DNA of 64,000 bases from Lachnospiraceae bacterium (GCA_017516285.1 JAFXDD010000020.1:1-64000), one strand, 5' to 3'. Numbered from the stretch's first letter, positions 8,034 to 17,125 are shown. The notes: generated by a model not told the origin, from the sequence alone. A program made the numbers and translations.

Positions 8034-9569
8034 ATGATAAAGGTTATGGAATACAGGGGCCATATTCGCAATTGGGCGGCACTTTGTGGGGAGCTGGATA
8101 TTGATGCTTCCTTGTCCCGAGAAGCCCGCGAGGAGGCTATTTTAATAAAGGCATATAAAGTCTGGGGGTATGATATGGCTCACCACATGCATGGTATGTT
8201 TGCCTTTGCACTGTGGGATGAAGAGGAGCAGAAGCTTTTCTGCTTAAGAGACCAGTTTGGTACGAAACCTTTTTACTATTATATGTCAGCGGATGGCAGG
8301 CTGCTTTATGGAACCATGATTCGTCAGATTTTGGAGCAGCCGGGTTTTGTAAAAGAGCTCAATGAGGAAATGCTTCAGATTTACCTGACGCTTACCTATG
8401 GAGCCGGTGAAGATACCTTCTTTAAGGGGTTAAAAAAGCTTTTGCCGGGGCGTTATCTGGTATGGCAGGACGGAAAGCTGGAAATTACCCGTTATTGGAG
8501 TCTGCAGTTTCAGGCAGATGAAAGCAAGTCTCTGGAGGATTGGGCGGATGAAATACATACCACCATTCAGCAGATTATGCCTGAGGTAAAGGAAAAGAGC
8601 GAGTACGCAGAGTCTTTTCTTTCAGGTGGCGTAGACTCTTCCTATGTGCTGGCTATGTCTGATGTGCAGGCAGCGGACTCTTGCGGTTATGATGAAGAGC
8701 GTTTTGATGAGTCAGGACTGGCGGCACAGACCGCTGCCTTATTGGGGCGTGATATTCACAGATGCCGCATTACTCCTGAGGAATATTTTGCTGCAGTGCC
8801 ATATGTGATGTGCCATATGGAGCAACCATTGGGAGATGCCTCTGCTATTGCTTTTGCTTTGGCATGCAAAGCTACCGCACAGCATACCAAGCTTTGTTAC
8901 TCCGGTGAAGGCGCGGACGAATTCTTTGGCGGCTACAATATGTACCGCAATGCAGAGCGCTATGGAGAGAATCTGAAGAACTTTTATGTGGGTAATACCA
9001 ACATCATGAAGGAAGACGAAAAGCGCAGAATTTTAAAGCGTTATTATGAGGATGTGCTTCCTATCAACCTGGTAAAGGACATTTATGAGGAAACGGAAGA
9101 TCTGGACCCACTAACCAAAATGAGTGATGTGGACATCCAAATCTGGCTGGAAGGGGACATTTACCTGAACGTAGATAAGATGAGCGAGGCCGCAGGCCTG
9201 GAAATCCGCATGCCGCTGACCGACCGCCGCATTTTCGACATTGCTTCCCGCATGCCTTCTAAATACAAGGTGAGCCCGGAGCAAAATAAAGTGGCTCTCC
9301 GTACCGCGGCAGCCAAGGTACTGCCGGAGGAAATTGCCTTCCGCAAGAAGCTGGGCTTCGTGGTACCAATCCGCATTTGGATGGCAGATGAAAGATATAA
9401 CCACGATGTGCAGACCAGACTTATGGGTCCGACTGCGGAGAAGTTTTTCTATGTAGAGGAAGTAAAGGCTATCTGGGAGGAGTATATTGGAGGAAACTCT
9501 GATAACTGGAGAAAGCTCTGGACCATTTACTGTTTTGTGGTGTGGTACGAGGAGTATTTTGGAGCGTAG
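8034..9569 (+). CDS. Asparagine-synthetase-like protein lacking the glutaminase cysteine
   Basis: 511 aa. In AsnB the mature N-terminus is the catalytic Cys of the glutaminase domain. Here the protein starts about 70 residues later in the family alignment, and an in-frame TAG just upstream of the ATG rules out a longer form. The usual YNGEIYN glutamine-pocket motif appears as YRGHIRN, so both pocket residues are changed. The synthetase half looks intact: the PP-loop SGGVDSS near 199-205, the SGEGADEFFGGY motif near 290, and EIRMPL near 383. It therefore probably adenylates a carboxylate and amidates it with free ammonia or another amine. Whether the substrate is aspartate is unknown. A discoidin-like gene follows. 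Confidence 0.85.
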   Translation: MIKVMEYRGHIRNWAALCGELDIDASLSREAREEAILIKAYKVWGYDMAHHMHGMFAFALWDEEEQKLFCLRDQFGTKPFYYYMSADGRLLYGTMIRQILEQPGFVKELNEEMLQIYLTLTYGAGEDTFFKGLKKLLPGRYLVWQDGKLEITRYWSLQFQADESKSLEDWADEIHTTIQQIMPEVKEKSEYAESFLSGGVDSSYVLAMSDVQAADSCGYDEERFDESGLAAQTAALLGRDIHRCRITPEEYFAAVPYVMCHMEQPLGDASAIAFALACKATAQHTKLCYSGEGADEFFGGYNMYRNAERYGENLKNFYVGNTNIMKEDEKRRILKRYYEDVLPINLVKDIYEETEDLDPLTKMSDVDIQIWLEGDIYLNVDKMSEAAGLEIRMPLTDRRIFDIASRMPSKYKVSPEQNKVALRTAAAKVLPEEIAFRKKLGFVVPIRIWMADERYNHDVQTRLMGPTAEKFFYVEEVKAIWEEYIGGNSDNWRKLWTIYCFVVWYEEYFGA

Positions 9570-9631
9570 TTGTGGTTGCGAGCATATTGAAGGAGGTTTA
9601 CAAATTTTTTCAACTTTCTCAAAACTTTCCA

Positions 9632-9660
9632 TTGCTCTTCTTCATATAAAAGGTTATAAT
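9632..9660 (+). promoter_or_regulatory. Promoter of the discoidin-like gene
   Basis: TTGCTC (9632-9637), a 17-base spacer and TATAAT (9655-9660), 40 bases before the ATG at 9700. This shows that the longer open frame from 9487 is not the gene. Confidence 0.65.
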
Positions 9661-9699
9661 AACCTAAGCAAATTAATTAAACACAAGGGAGAAATTATT

Positions 9700-10485
9700 A
9701 TGGCAAATCAAATTTACATACTAAATGCTGCTGGTGAGCGCAAGGCTGAAATCACCAGTCCAAACACTGCCGTTCTTACATGGCATGGCGAATATGAGCC
9801 AGGTGATGTGATTATGATGGAGGTGGATGCACCGGGGCATTATATGGTGCGTGTGGATGACTGTGTAGATGAGTCATTGGTTTATCTGACAGGTACGACG
9901 CTGCGTTATCCGGTCATCTTTGATGAGAAAAAGAACGCACACAATCCAAAGGCTTTTGAGGGAGCACGTCATTATCTGACACTGCGTCCGGCTGCAGAGT
10001 GGGAGCTGGGTTATCGTAATCTGGCAGTGAATGCAGCAGACCAGCATGACGTAGAGGGTGTATATCCTCATGCAACTGCGAATGTAGAGACACGCGGTGA
10101 AGCAGTTTTTGCAGCACGTAATGCTATCGACGGTGTGTTGGGTAATCGTTCTCACGGTCATTGGCCATATGCTTCTTGGGGCATTAATATGCAGGATGAT
10201 GCAGAGCTTACCTTAAACTTCGGCAGACCTGTTGATTTTGATACGATTGTTTTGGTGACTCGTGCAGATTTCCCTCATGACAATTGGTGGGTTGAGGCTA
10301 CTTTTACCTTCTCTGATGGCACCAGTGAGGTGGTATCCATGGAGAAGAGCTATGAGCCACATCGCTTCGCTATTACACGCAAGGGCATTACCTGGATAAA
10401 GCTTGGTAATTTGATTAAGGCAGACGATCCGTCACCATTCCCGGCACTGACTCAGATTGAAGTGTACGGCACAGATGCAAAGTAA
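9700..10485 (+). CDS. Discoidin/F5-8C-like cytoplasmic protein
   Basis: 261 aa, start set by AAGGGAG 9 bases before the ATG at 9700. There is no signal peptide or membrane segment. The second half (about 120-260) reads like a galactose-binding-fold (F5/8 type C) domain: ..ARNAIDG......SWGIN.Q..AELTLNFGRPV, then FDTIVLVTRADFPHDNWW and a closing ITQIEVYG-type strand. The first half (about 1-100) looks like a beta-sandwich. It probably binds a sugar or is a hydrolase accessory unit, but no catalytic residues can be named. Being intracellular is unusual for this fold. It has its own promoter and a strong terminator, so it is a single-gene unit. Confidence 0.7.
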   Translation: MANQIYILNAAGERKAEITSPNTAVLTWHGEYEPGDVIMMEVDAPGHYMVRVDDCVDESLVYLTGTTLRYPVIFDEKKNAHNPKAFEGARHYLTLRPAAEWELGYRNLAVNAADQHDVEGVYPHATANVETRGEAVFAARNAIDGVLGNRSHGHWPYASWGINMQDDAELTLNFGRPVDFDTIVLVTRADFPHDNWWVEATFTFSDGTSEVVSMEKSYEPHRFAITRKGITWIKLGNLIKADDPSPFPALTQIEVYGTDAK

Positions 10486-10531
10486 TTAAATAGATACTTA
10501 TATAAGTTCATAATTGGTTGAACGTTCCTAC

Positions 10532-10615
10532 AAACTACCGTAATAGTTTTGCTATAAGTTATAGAGGGCTCCCCCGGTCCTCTTATAAGTAGCGGAATTA
10601 TTACGGTAGTTTTTT
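10532..10615 (+). terminator. Long two-part hairpin terminator
   Basis: The outer stem pairs AAACTACCGTAAT (from 10532) with ATTACGGTAGTTT, directly followed by a T-run (10608-10615). Inside it a second imperfect stem pairs GCTA..TTATAGAGG with CCTCTTATAAGTAGC around a CCCCC loop. It ends the discoidin-like gene. Its size, about 84 bases, is well above that of a plain terminator. Confidence 0.75.
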
Positions 10616-10710
10616 GTGTGTACTGACAGGAACGGTATAATCAGGAACATTTTGGTTTATCATATTGATATATTTTGGAAATAATTTATGAAAGATAACA
10701 AGGAGTACTT

Positions 10711-12282
10711 ATGAACAAGAAAAACAAATCTGCCAAGTCCGAATCAACCGGTCGTTGGCTCAACAGAATTGAAAAAATAGGAAATAAGCTGCCACATCCG
10801 GTGGCATTGTTTGCGTTATTTGCAGGAGCTATAGTAGTGTTGTCTGCAGTGTGCGCAGCATTAGGTGTATCCGCTACCGGTGAGTTGATTTCAGGCGGTG
10901 AGTTGAAGGAAACCACAGTGACAGCGGTAAGCCTTTTGACCAAGGAAGGGATTACTTATATGTTGACTAACGCAGTGAAAAACTTCACGAGTTATGCGCC
11001 TCTGGGAATGACACTGGTGGCCATGCTTGGCGTGGGTGTGGCGGAGCAATCCGGCCTCATTAATGCCTTGTTGAAAAGCACAGTAAAAATCACGCCCGCT
11101 AAATTCATTACCCCTATGGTGGTGTTTTTGGGCGTTATGTCTAATGTGGCAAGCGATGCGGGTTATGTTATTTTAATTCCTCTGGGTGCCATGATTTTCC
11201 GTGCTTATGGAAGGCATCCTATGGCCGGCCTTGCGGCAGCTTTTGCCGGTGTGTCCGGTGGGTTCTCTGCGAATTTACTGATTGGTGCGTTGGATGCCTT
11301 GCTGGCAGGCATTACCCAGACCGCGGTTTCTATTATTGACCCGAATTACCAGGTTGCGATTATGGGTAACTATATCTTTTTGGCATTTTCCACTTTTCTG
11401 GTGACCGCTTTGGGTACCTTTGTGACGGACAAGATTGTGGAGCCTCGTTTAAAGGCTTTCAGCGGGGAAGTGATGGGGGAAGAAGACCAGTCTCTGACAA
11501 CGATTACACCGGAGGAAAAGCGTGGCATGCGTAATGCCGGCATTGTGGCTTTGATTTTCGTGGCGGTGATTGTACTTGCCTGTCTACCGGAAAATTCGCT
11601 TTTTAAAAATGAAAACGGCACACTTTTAGGACGTCCTACCTCACCATTAATTGACAGTGCTGTGATTTTGATTACATTATTATTCTTTTTACCGGGTGTG
11701 GTTTATGGCAAAACGGCCGGTGTTTTTAAAGGGGAAAAGGATGTATGTGCAGCTCTTGCCAAGTCTATGTCCTCTATGGGTTCCTTCCTTGCGCTGGCCT
11801 TTGTAGCGTCTCAGTTTATAAATTATTTTAATTATACGCAAATTGGCACCATAATTGCCTTGACTGGAGCTAATTTCTTTCAGAGTATAAATATAGGCTT
11901 GATACCGCTTATGGTAATTTTTGTGGTTTTTTCAGCAATAATGAATTTGTTCATGGGCTCCTCTTCCGCCAAGTGGAACATTCTGGCACCGGTTTTTGTA
12001 CCCATGTTTATGTTACTGGGTTATAGCCCGGAGTTGTGTCAGCTTGCCTATAGGCTTGGGGATTCCTGTACAAACGTAGTGACACCTATGATGACTTATT
12101 ATGCGGTTATTCTGATGTTTGCCCAGCGCTACGACAAAAATGCCGGTGTGGGCACCCTGACTGCTACCATGTTGCCTTATAGTATAGCCTTTTTGATTGG
12201 TTGGGTCTTGCTGCTGGTGGTGTGGCTGTTACTGGGGCTGCCGATTGGAGTAGGCACAAGCATTTTTTATAATATTGGGTAA
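10711..12282 (+). CDS. AbgT family transporter (p-aminobenzoyl-glutamate type)
   Basis: 523 aa. The start has AAGGAG 8 bases upstream. The family traits are an N-terminal NRIEKIGNKLPHPVALFALF segment, a central SNVASDAGYVILIPLGAMIF segment (about 142-165) and a late FMGSSSAKWNILAPVFVPM segment (about 415-433) followed by DSCTNVVTPMM. There are about 12 membrane segments. Known members take up p-aminobenzoyl-glutamate or export sulfonamide-like compounds; the natural substrate here is open. It converges on the AraC gene with only 30 bases between them. Confidence 0.88.
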   Translation: MNKKNKSAKSESTGRWLNRIEKIGNKLPHPVALFALFAGAIVVLSAVCAALGVSATGELISGGELKETTVTAVSLLTKEGITYMLTNAVKNFTSYAPLGMTLVAMLGVGVAEQSGLINALLKSTVKITPAKFITPMVVFLGVMSNVASDAGYVILIPLGAMIFRAYGRHPMAGLAAAFAGVSGGFSANLLIGALDALLAGITQTAVSIIDPNYQVAIMGNYIFLAFSTFLVTALGTFVTDKIVEPRLKAFSGEVMGEEDQSLTTITPEEKRGMRNAGIVALIFVAVIVLACLPENSLFKNENGTLLGRPTSPLIDSAVILITLLFFLPGVVYGKTAGVFKGEKDVCAALAKSMSSMGSFLALAFVASQFINYFNYTQIGTIIALTGANFFQSINIGLIPLMVIFVVFSAIMNLFMGSSSAKWNILAPVFVPMFMLLGYSPELCQLAYRLGDSCTNVVTPMMTYYAVILMFAQRYDKNAGVGTLTATMLPYSIAFLIGWVLLLVVWLLLGLPIGVGTSIFYNIG

Positions 12283-12312
12283 AGCGAGCAGTAGCTTCAT
12301 CATACCATGCCA

Positions 12313-13140
12313 TTATTGCTTAAATTCATAAGGATTATACTGTCCAGAATCCTTGCGTGGTGATACACCATATTCCTTTATGTATGCCCGATAGAAGGAA
12401 GAGTAGTCATGGAAGCCTGCCGCAAGGGCTGCTTCGGTGAGGCTTTTTCCTTCGTCCTTTAGTTCATGAACTAGTACCAGACGTTTACGGCGAATATACT
12501 CGTTGATGGTAAGGCCGGTAGCCTTGTGGAAAGCTCTGCATAGATGATATTTGGAAAGGTAAAACTTGTCTGCAAGCATGTCCAGAGTAATGTCCTCTGT
12601 GTAGCAGTTATTCAGATATAGCAAAACATCTTTGATCGGACCGCTTGTAAAATCCGCCGTAGAAAAACGAGTTATTTTATTAATTAAATATAGAATTTCA
12701 ATAATAGCAGCAACAAGTACTGGGGAATTTCTGTCAGCAGTAAATTCCTCTGAATACTTTTTGTATCTTAAGAATGCATCATATAGTCCGCTGGAACGAA
12801 CGAGTTCAGCGGCTATTTTATTGTCGGTACCAACGGCTGGTCTTAAAAATTGGGCTTCATAATCCCCACAGTTATGCTCCTGAAAGAACTCAGGTGATAC
12901 CATCAGAATAAAGCGGCGATAGTGGACTTCGCTGTTGTGATATATACGGTGCATTTCATGCTTTCGGATAATAATAATATCTCCGGGCTCAAGGGTATAT
13001 GTTTTTTCCTCAACCACGTATTTGGCGTCACCTTCTCCAAAGAGAAATATTTCGTACTGATCATGGCAGTGCAAACGAAACTTTTCATTGGAAGGTATAT
13101 CGGTAAATTGTTCACTTATAGAGTAATAGGGTTTCTTCAT
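12313..13140 (-). CDS. AraC family transcription regulator with cupin sensor domain
   Basis: 275 aa. The start is placed at 13140, where GAGGA precedes the ATG; the frame runs 24 codons further up, but that stretch overlaps the promoter. The N-terminal half (about 15-100) is a small cupin (HCHDQYEIFLFGEGDAKYVV, then LEPGDIIIIRKHEMHR), the usual sugar-sensing part. The C-terminal 100 residues carry two helix-turn-helix units (ITLDMLADKFYLSKYHLCRAF and LTEAALAAGFHDYSSFYRAY) ending in the conserved GVSPR. It is divergent from the four-gene epimerase/dehydrogenase operon and very probably controls it. Confidence 0.92.
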   Translation of the reverse strand: MKKPYYSISEQFTDIPSNEKFRLHCHDQYEIFLFGEGDAKYVVEEKTYTLEPGDIIIIRKHEMHRIYHNSEVHYRRFILMVSPEFFQEHNCGDYEAQFLRPAVGTDNKIAAELVRSSGLYDAFLRYKKYSEEFTADRNSPVLVAAIIEILYLINKITRFSTADFTSGPIKDVLLYLNNCYTEDITLDMLADKFYLSKYHLCRAFHKATGLTINEYIRRKRLVLVHELKDEGKSLTEAALAAGFHDYSSFYRAYIKEYGVSPRKDSGQYNPYEFKQ

Positions 13141-13171
13141 AGGGCATTCCTCATATGGTTTGTTTGTATCT

Positions 13172-13200
13172 ATTTTAATACAAGAGCGCAATATTTGCAA
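13172..13200 (-). promoter_or_regulatory. Promoter of the AraC gene
   Basis: Minus strand TTGCAA (13200-13195), a 17-base spacer and TAAAAT (13177-13172), 32 bases before the ATG. Confidence 0.6.
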
Positions 13201-13263
13201 TGTCTGTGCCAATATTTAAGTAGTTATTTTGAGAATAATGTGATATTTTTAAAACATCTATAA

Positions 13264-13280
13264 GGATATCCGGATAATCC
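13264..13280. promoter_or_regulatory. Candidate operator: GGATATCC followed by GGATAATCC
   Basis: A perfect 8-bp palindrome directly followed by a near-palindrome lies in the divergent region between the AraC gene and the operon it probably regulates. A similar block (GGGATATCCCGGATA) occurs at 17129-17143, after the operon. A role as an AraC binding site is only a guess. Confidence 0.3.
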
Positions 13281-13311
13281 AAGATAGAATAGAGAAAGGA
13301 TAGTATTTATC

Positions 13312-14169
13312 ATGTACGATAAAATAAGCGGTTTTGCAGATGAAATTGATGCATCAGTAGATACACAGTTTCAGGTGCTTAGCAAATTACATATGCAGTA
13401 TATCGAAGTAAGGGGTGTTGACGGAAAAAATATTTCCGAATTGTCTGAGGAGGAAGTAGCTGCTTTAAAGGCAAAGATGGATATATGTGCTATTAAGGTA
13501 TCTTCTATTGGTTCCCCTATAGGAAAGATTAAGCTGGATGCTTCATTCGAAGGTCATTTTGAGCTTTTTAAGAAGGTAGTAAAAATTGCAAAGGCTTTGA
13601 ATACAAAGTATATCAGAATGTTCAGCTTTTATCATGATGGTGGGGATGTATGGACCATAGAGGAAAGAGCAGAGGTTCTTGCAAGACTTCGCAGAATGAT
13701 TGCATATGCTTGTGAACAGGATGTGATTTTACTTCATGAGAATGAAAAGGATATTTATGGTGATACTGCTGACAGATGCGCAGATCTGATGAAAGAATTA
13801 TATTGTGACAACTTCAAGGCAGTATTTGACCCTGCAAACTTTGTTCAGTGCAAGCAGGATACCAAGTATGCCTACGAGCTTTTAAAGGATTATATTGCGT
13901 ATATGCACATTAAGGATGCCTGCCTTGCGGATGATAAGGTAGTGCCTGCCGGCAAAGGCGATGGTAATATTCCGTATATTTTAAAGGAGCTTTTTGCAAA
14001 GGGCTACGATGGCTTCTTAAGCTTGGAGCCACACCTTGGCAGTTTTGCAGGTCTGGCAGCACTGGAGCTGGATGACAAGATGTTAGATTTGCCACAGGGC
14101 GGTGAGGGCACTTTTACACTGGCATATCGTGCATTGTGTGAGATATTGGCTGAAAATGAAAGGATGTAA
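13312..14169 (+). CDS. Sugar phosphate isomerase/epimerase (xylose isomerase-like TIM barrel)
   Basis: 285 aa, one AP-endonuclease-2-type TIM barrel. Metal-ligand strands can be seen: LLHENEKDIYGD (Glu near 145), AVFDPANFVQ (Asp near 178), MHIKDA (His near 203) and the closing LSLEPHL (Glu near 246). Members isomerise, epimerise or eliminate keto-sugars with a divalent metal. AGAAAGGA lies 12 bases before the ATG. First gene of the operon 13312-17125; the next gene begins 7 bases after its stop, so the two are tightly coupled. Confidence 0.85.
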   Translation: MYDKISGFADEIDASVDTQFQVLSKLHMQYIEVRGVDGKNISELSEEEVAALKAKMDICAIKVSSIGSPIGKIKLDASFEGHFELFKKVVKIAKALNTKYIRMFSFYHDGGDVWTIEERAEVLARLRRMIAYACEQDVILLHENEKDIYGDTADRCADLMKELYCDNFKAVFDPANFVQCKQDTKYAYELLKDYIAYMHIKDACLADDKVVPAGKGDGNIPYILKELFAKGYDGFLSLEPHLGSFAGLAALELDDKMLDLPQGGEGTFTLAYRALCEILAENERM

Positions 14170-14176
14170 AATAATT

Positions 14177-15337
14177 ATGGACAAATTAAGAATGGGTATT
14201 ATCGGATATGGTAATATGGGAAGTGGTCATGTAAAAAGCTTAATGAGCGGCAAAGTATCCAATATGGAGCTTGCCGCGGTGGCAGATATTGCAGAGGCAA
14301 GAAGAGCTGCAATGAAGGCAGCCTATCCGGAAATTCCGGTATTTGAAACGGCGCAGGATTTATATAAAAGTGGTCTGTGTGATGTAGTACTGATTGCGGT
14401 GCCTCATTATGACCATCCTTTATTGGCCATAGAAGCCTTTGAGCATGGGCTTCATGTGATTACGGAGAAGCCTGCTGGTGTGTATACCAAGCAGGTAAAG
14501 GAAATGAATGAGGCTGCAGCAAAGTCTGACAAGGTATTTGGTATTATGTACAATCAGAGAACCAACCCGGTTTATCAGAAACTGCGTACCATGATTCAGA
14601 GGGGCGATTTAGGACATATTAAGCGTATTACCTGGATTATTACGAACTGGTACAGACCACAGGCTTATCATGACAGCAGTACATGGCGCTCTACCTGGAA
14701 AGATGAAGGTGGCGGTGCGTTAATTAATCAGAATCCACATCAGCTGGATTTGTGGCAGTGGATGTTTGGTATGCCGGACAGAGTGTATGCGAAGGTTGGC
14801 TTTGGTAAGTATTACAACATTGAAGTAGAAGATGACGTAATGGCATATTTCGAGTATGACAATGGTACTACAGGTGAATACATTACCTCAACCGGTGAAG
14901 CCCCGGGCACCAATCGTCTGGAAATTGCCTGCGATATGGGTAAGGTGGTTATTGAGAATAATAAACTGACCTTCTACAGAAATGTTATTTCCGAAAGAGA
15001 GCACAATAAGGTCAACAAGGCTCCTTTTGGAAAACCGGAGTGCTGGGAGTGCAATATTCCTGTTGATTTCTCAGGCGGTACCAGTCATCCTGGAATTATG
15101 CAGAACTTTGCAGAGGCGGTATTGAAGGGTACGGAGCTACTGGCACCGGGTGAGGAAGGCATCAAAGGTCTGACCATTTCTAACGCCATTCATTTAAGTG
15201 CATGGACCGGTGAAACAGTAGATGTAAAGAACTTTCCTGATGGCAGGTTCTATGAACTGTTACAGGAAAAGATTGCAAATTCTACAGTAGTGAAGGCAGA
15301 ATCAAATGTAGTTTCCGACACTAGCGGAACATATTAA
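14177..15337 (+). CDS. Gfo/Idh/MocA family oxidoreductase
   Basis: 386 aa from ATG 14177, where AAAGGATG overlaps the end of the upstream gene; the frame continues upstream only as overlap. The N-terminal Rossmann domain has GIIGYGNMGSGH (about 7-18), then ITEKPAGVYTKQ (EKP motif near 98). The catalytic-domain strand with the conserved GGGALINQNPHQLDLW places a candidate catalytic His near 193. The enzyme should use NAD(P) to oxidise or reduce a sugar or sugar derivative hydroxyl. It has a homologue two genes on (16151), and each is paired with a TIM-barrel epimerase-type gene. Confidence 0.88.
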   Translation: MDKLRMGIIGYGNMGSGHVKSLMSGKVSNMELAAVADIAEARRAAMKAAYPEIPVFETAQDLYKSGLCDVVLIAVPHYDHPLLAIEAFEHGLHVITEKPAGVYTKQVKEMNEAAAKSDKVFGIMYNQRTNPVYQKLRTMIQRGDLGHIKRITWIITNWYRPQAYHDSSTWRSTWKDEGGGALINQNPHQLDLWQWMFGMPDRVYAKVGFGKYYNIEVEDDVMAYFEYDNGTTGEYITSTGEAPGTNRLEIACDMGKVVIENNKLTFYRNVISEREHNKVNKAPFGKPECWECNIPVDFSGGTSHPGIMQNFAEAVLKGTELLAPGEEGIKGLTISNAIHLSAWTGETVDVKNFPDGRFYELLQEKIANSTVVKAESNVVSDTSGTY

Positions 15338-15380
15338 TAAAGACAAAAAGCACTTTACAAGTTGCTGGAAAAGAGGAGAT

Positions 15381-16148
15381 ATGATGGATAGAAGAATAGG
15401 TGCGCAGTATTACACGTTGCGAGAAAGCATCAAGACAATTGAGGATTTTGAGGAAACCTGCCGTAAGGTAAAAGAAATCGGTTACAAGATTGTTCAGATT
15501 TCCGGTACCCCATTAGGGGCTGCTGAAATGAAGGCTGCTTTGGATAAGTACGACTTGAAGGTAGTAGTTACTCACAGAAATTTTGATGATTTCCTTAGTA
15601 ATCTGGATGAAATTATGGATTACAATAAAACATTAGGTTGTGATATTTGCGGTATTGGCTCTATGCCGGGGAGATACCGTGAAAGTAACCAGGGTATTTC
15701 TGAATTTATTGCAGGAATGAATGCAGCTGCAAAGAAGCTTAGAGAAGCCGGCTTATATTTGGGATATCACAATCATGCCTTTGAATTTGCAAAGTTTGAC
15801 GGCAAGATGATAATGGAGCGCTTGATTGAGGAAACAGACTCTGAAAATGTCAAGTTTATCGTAGATACTTATTGGCTGCAGGTAGGCGGTGTGAATCCTG
15901 CAAAGTACATCAAGAGAATTGGCGAAAGAGCTATGGCGGTGCACTTTAAGGACCTGATAGGTACCACAGACAATAAGCAGGTAATGGCTGAGGTAGGCCA
16001 GGGCAACCTAGACTGGGATGAAATCATTGCAGCCTGCGAAGAAGCCGGTACTAAGTGGGCTCTGGTAGAGCAAGATATTTGCCAGCGTGACCCATTCGAG
16101 TCTATGCAGATGAGCTACGAATTTTTGAAAACCAAAGGATTTAACTAG
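15381..16148 (+). CDS. Sugar phosphate isomerase/epimerase (second in operon)
   Basis: 255 aa; ATG at 15381 or 15384, both after AAGAGGAG. An AP-endonuclease-2-type TIM barrel with GYHNHAFEF (about 130-138), a Glu near 152, VDTYWLQVGG (Asp near 163), VHFKD (His near 191) and the closing WALVEQD (Glu near 232), which form the divalent-metal site. GYHNHAFEF is typical of the subgroup seen beside Gfo/Idh/MocA dehydrogenases in inositol and 3-keto-sugar pathways. It is followed after only two bases by the next dehydrogenase gene. Confidence 0.87.
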   Translation: MMDRRIGAQYYTLRESIKTIEDFEETCRKVKEIGYKIVQISGTPLGAAEMKAALDKYDLKVVVTHRNFDDFLSNLDEIMDYNKTLGCDICGIGSMPGRYRESNQGISEFIAGMNAAAKKLREAGLYLGYHNHAFEFAKFDGKMIMERLIEETDSENVKFIVDTYWLQVGGVNPAKYIKRIGERAMAVHFKDLIGTTDNKQVMAEVGQGNLDWDEIIAACEEAGTKWALVEQDICQRDPFESMQMSYEFLKTKGFN

Positions 16149-16150
16149 AG

Positions 16151-17125
16151 ATGAAAAAGGTATGTGTAGTAGGATATGGGGCAATTGGACCTGTTCATGC
16201 CAAGGCTTTGGAAAGAGTAGAGCAGGCTACATTATATGCGGTGTGTGATATTGATGCCGCAAGATGCAGGGCTTGCGCAGAGTCATATTCCGTAAAAGAA
16301 TATGTAGATTTTGACGAAATGCTTCAGGATACGCAGATTGACAGTGTCCATATTTGTACACCACATTATCTTCACTTTGAAATGATACAGAAGGCGTTGG
16401 CAGCGGGCAAAGATGTGGTAGTAGAAAAGCCTGTCACTATGACAAGGGAGCAGTTTGCGATGCTGAAAACGCTGGAAGGCGCTGAGCGTGTGTGCGTGGT
16501 TTTGCAAAACCGTACAAATCCTTGTGTGGAAAAGATGAAGGAATTGGTGGAAAGCAAGGAGCTTGGTAAAGTGTTGGGTGCAAAGGGCATCTTGACCTGG
16601 TATCGTTCAAAGGAATATTATGACAGCGAAGAATGGCGGGGAAAGTGGGCTACCGAAGGCGGTGGCGTACTGATAAACCAAGCCGTACATACACTGGATT
16701 ATTTTAGTTATTTAATTGGTAATGTAGTGAATGTGAAAGCCAATATGTGCAATTATTCCTTAGAAAAAGTCATAGAGGTAGAAGACACCTTTACTGCAAG
16801 ACTGGGCTTTGATAACGGTACTACAGGCATTTTCTTTGCTACCAACGGATATCATGAAAATTCTGCTCCTTACTTTGAGATTGCTTTTGAAAAGGGTCAC
16901 GTCCGCTATCAAGACAAAAAGCTTTGGGTAAATGGCAATATGGTGGAAGAGGATACCCATCCAAGCATAGGCAAGGCCTACTGGGGGAGTGGACATGGAA
17001 AACTGTTTAAGCTTTATTATGATGAGCAGAAGTATTTCAGCATAGCAGATGTGCAAAATACCATGGAAACCATGTTTGCAATGTATGATAGTGCAAACAG
17101 TAGTGGGAGAGAGATAAAATTGTAA
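16151..17125 (+). CDS. Gfo/Idh/MocA family oxidoreductase (second in operon)
   Basis: 324 aa. Rossmann motif VVGYGAIGPVHAKAL (about 5-19), EKPVTMT near 95 and GGGVLINQAVHTLDYF with a candidate catalytic His near 181. It is shorter than its partner at 14177 and clearly diverged from it, so the two probably act on different intermediates, for example one oxidising and one reducing. It ends the operon. The IS element begins about 25 bases after the stop codon without breaking the gene. Confidence 0.87.
   Translation: MKKVCVVGYGAIGPVHAKALERVEQATLYAVCDIDAARCRACAESYSVKEYVDFDEMLQDTQIDSVHICTPHYLHFEMIQKALAAGKDVVVEKPVTMTREQFAMLKTLEGAERVCVVLQNRTNPCVEKMKELVESKELGKVLGAKGILTWYRSKEYYDSEEWRGKWATEGGGVLINQAVHTLDYFSYLIGNVVNVKANMCNYSLEKVIEVEDTFTARLGFDNGTTGIFFATNGYHENSAPYFEIAFEKGHVRYQDKKLWVNGNMVEEDTHPSIGKAYWGSGHGKLFKLYYDEQKYFSIADVQNTMETMFAMYDSANSSGREIKL

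Noticed and set aside
9111..9632. Long minus-strand open frame opposite the asparagine-synthetase-like gene
   Set aside because: No ribosome site, no recognisable protein, and it mirrors the codon use of the true gene on the other strand.
9487..9699. N-terminal extension of the discoidin-like gene overlapping the asparagine-synthetase-like gene
   Set aside because: A promoter (9632-9660) and a well-placed ribosome site mark ATG 9700 as the start; the extension overlaps the upstream gene in another frame.
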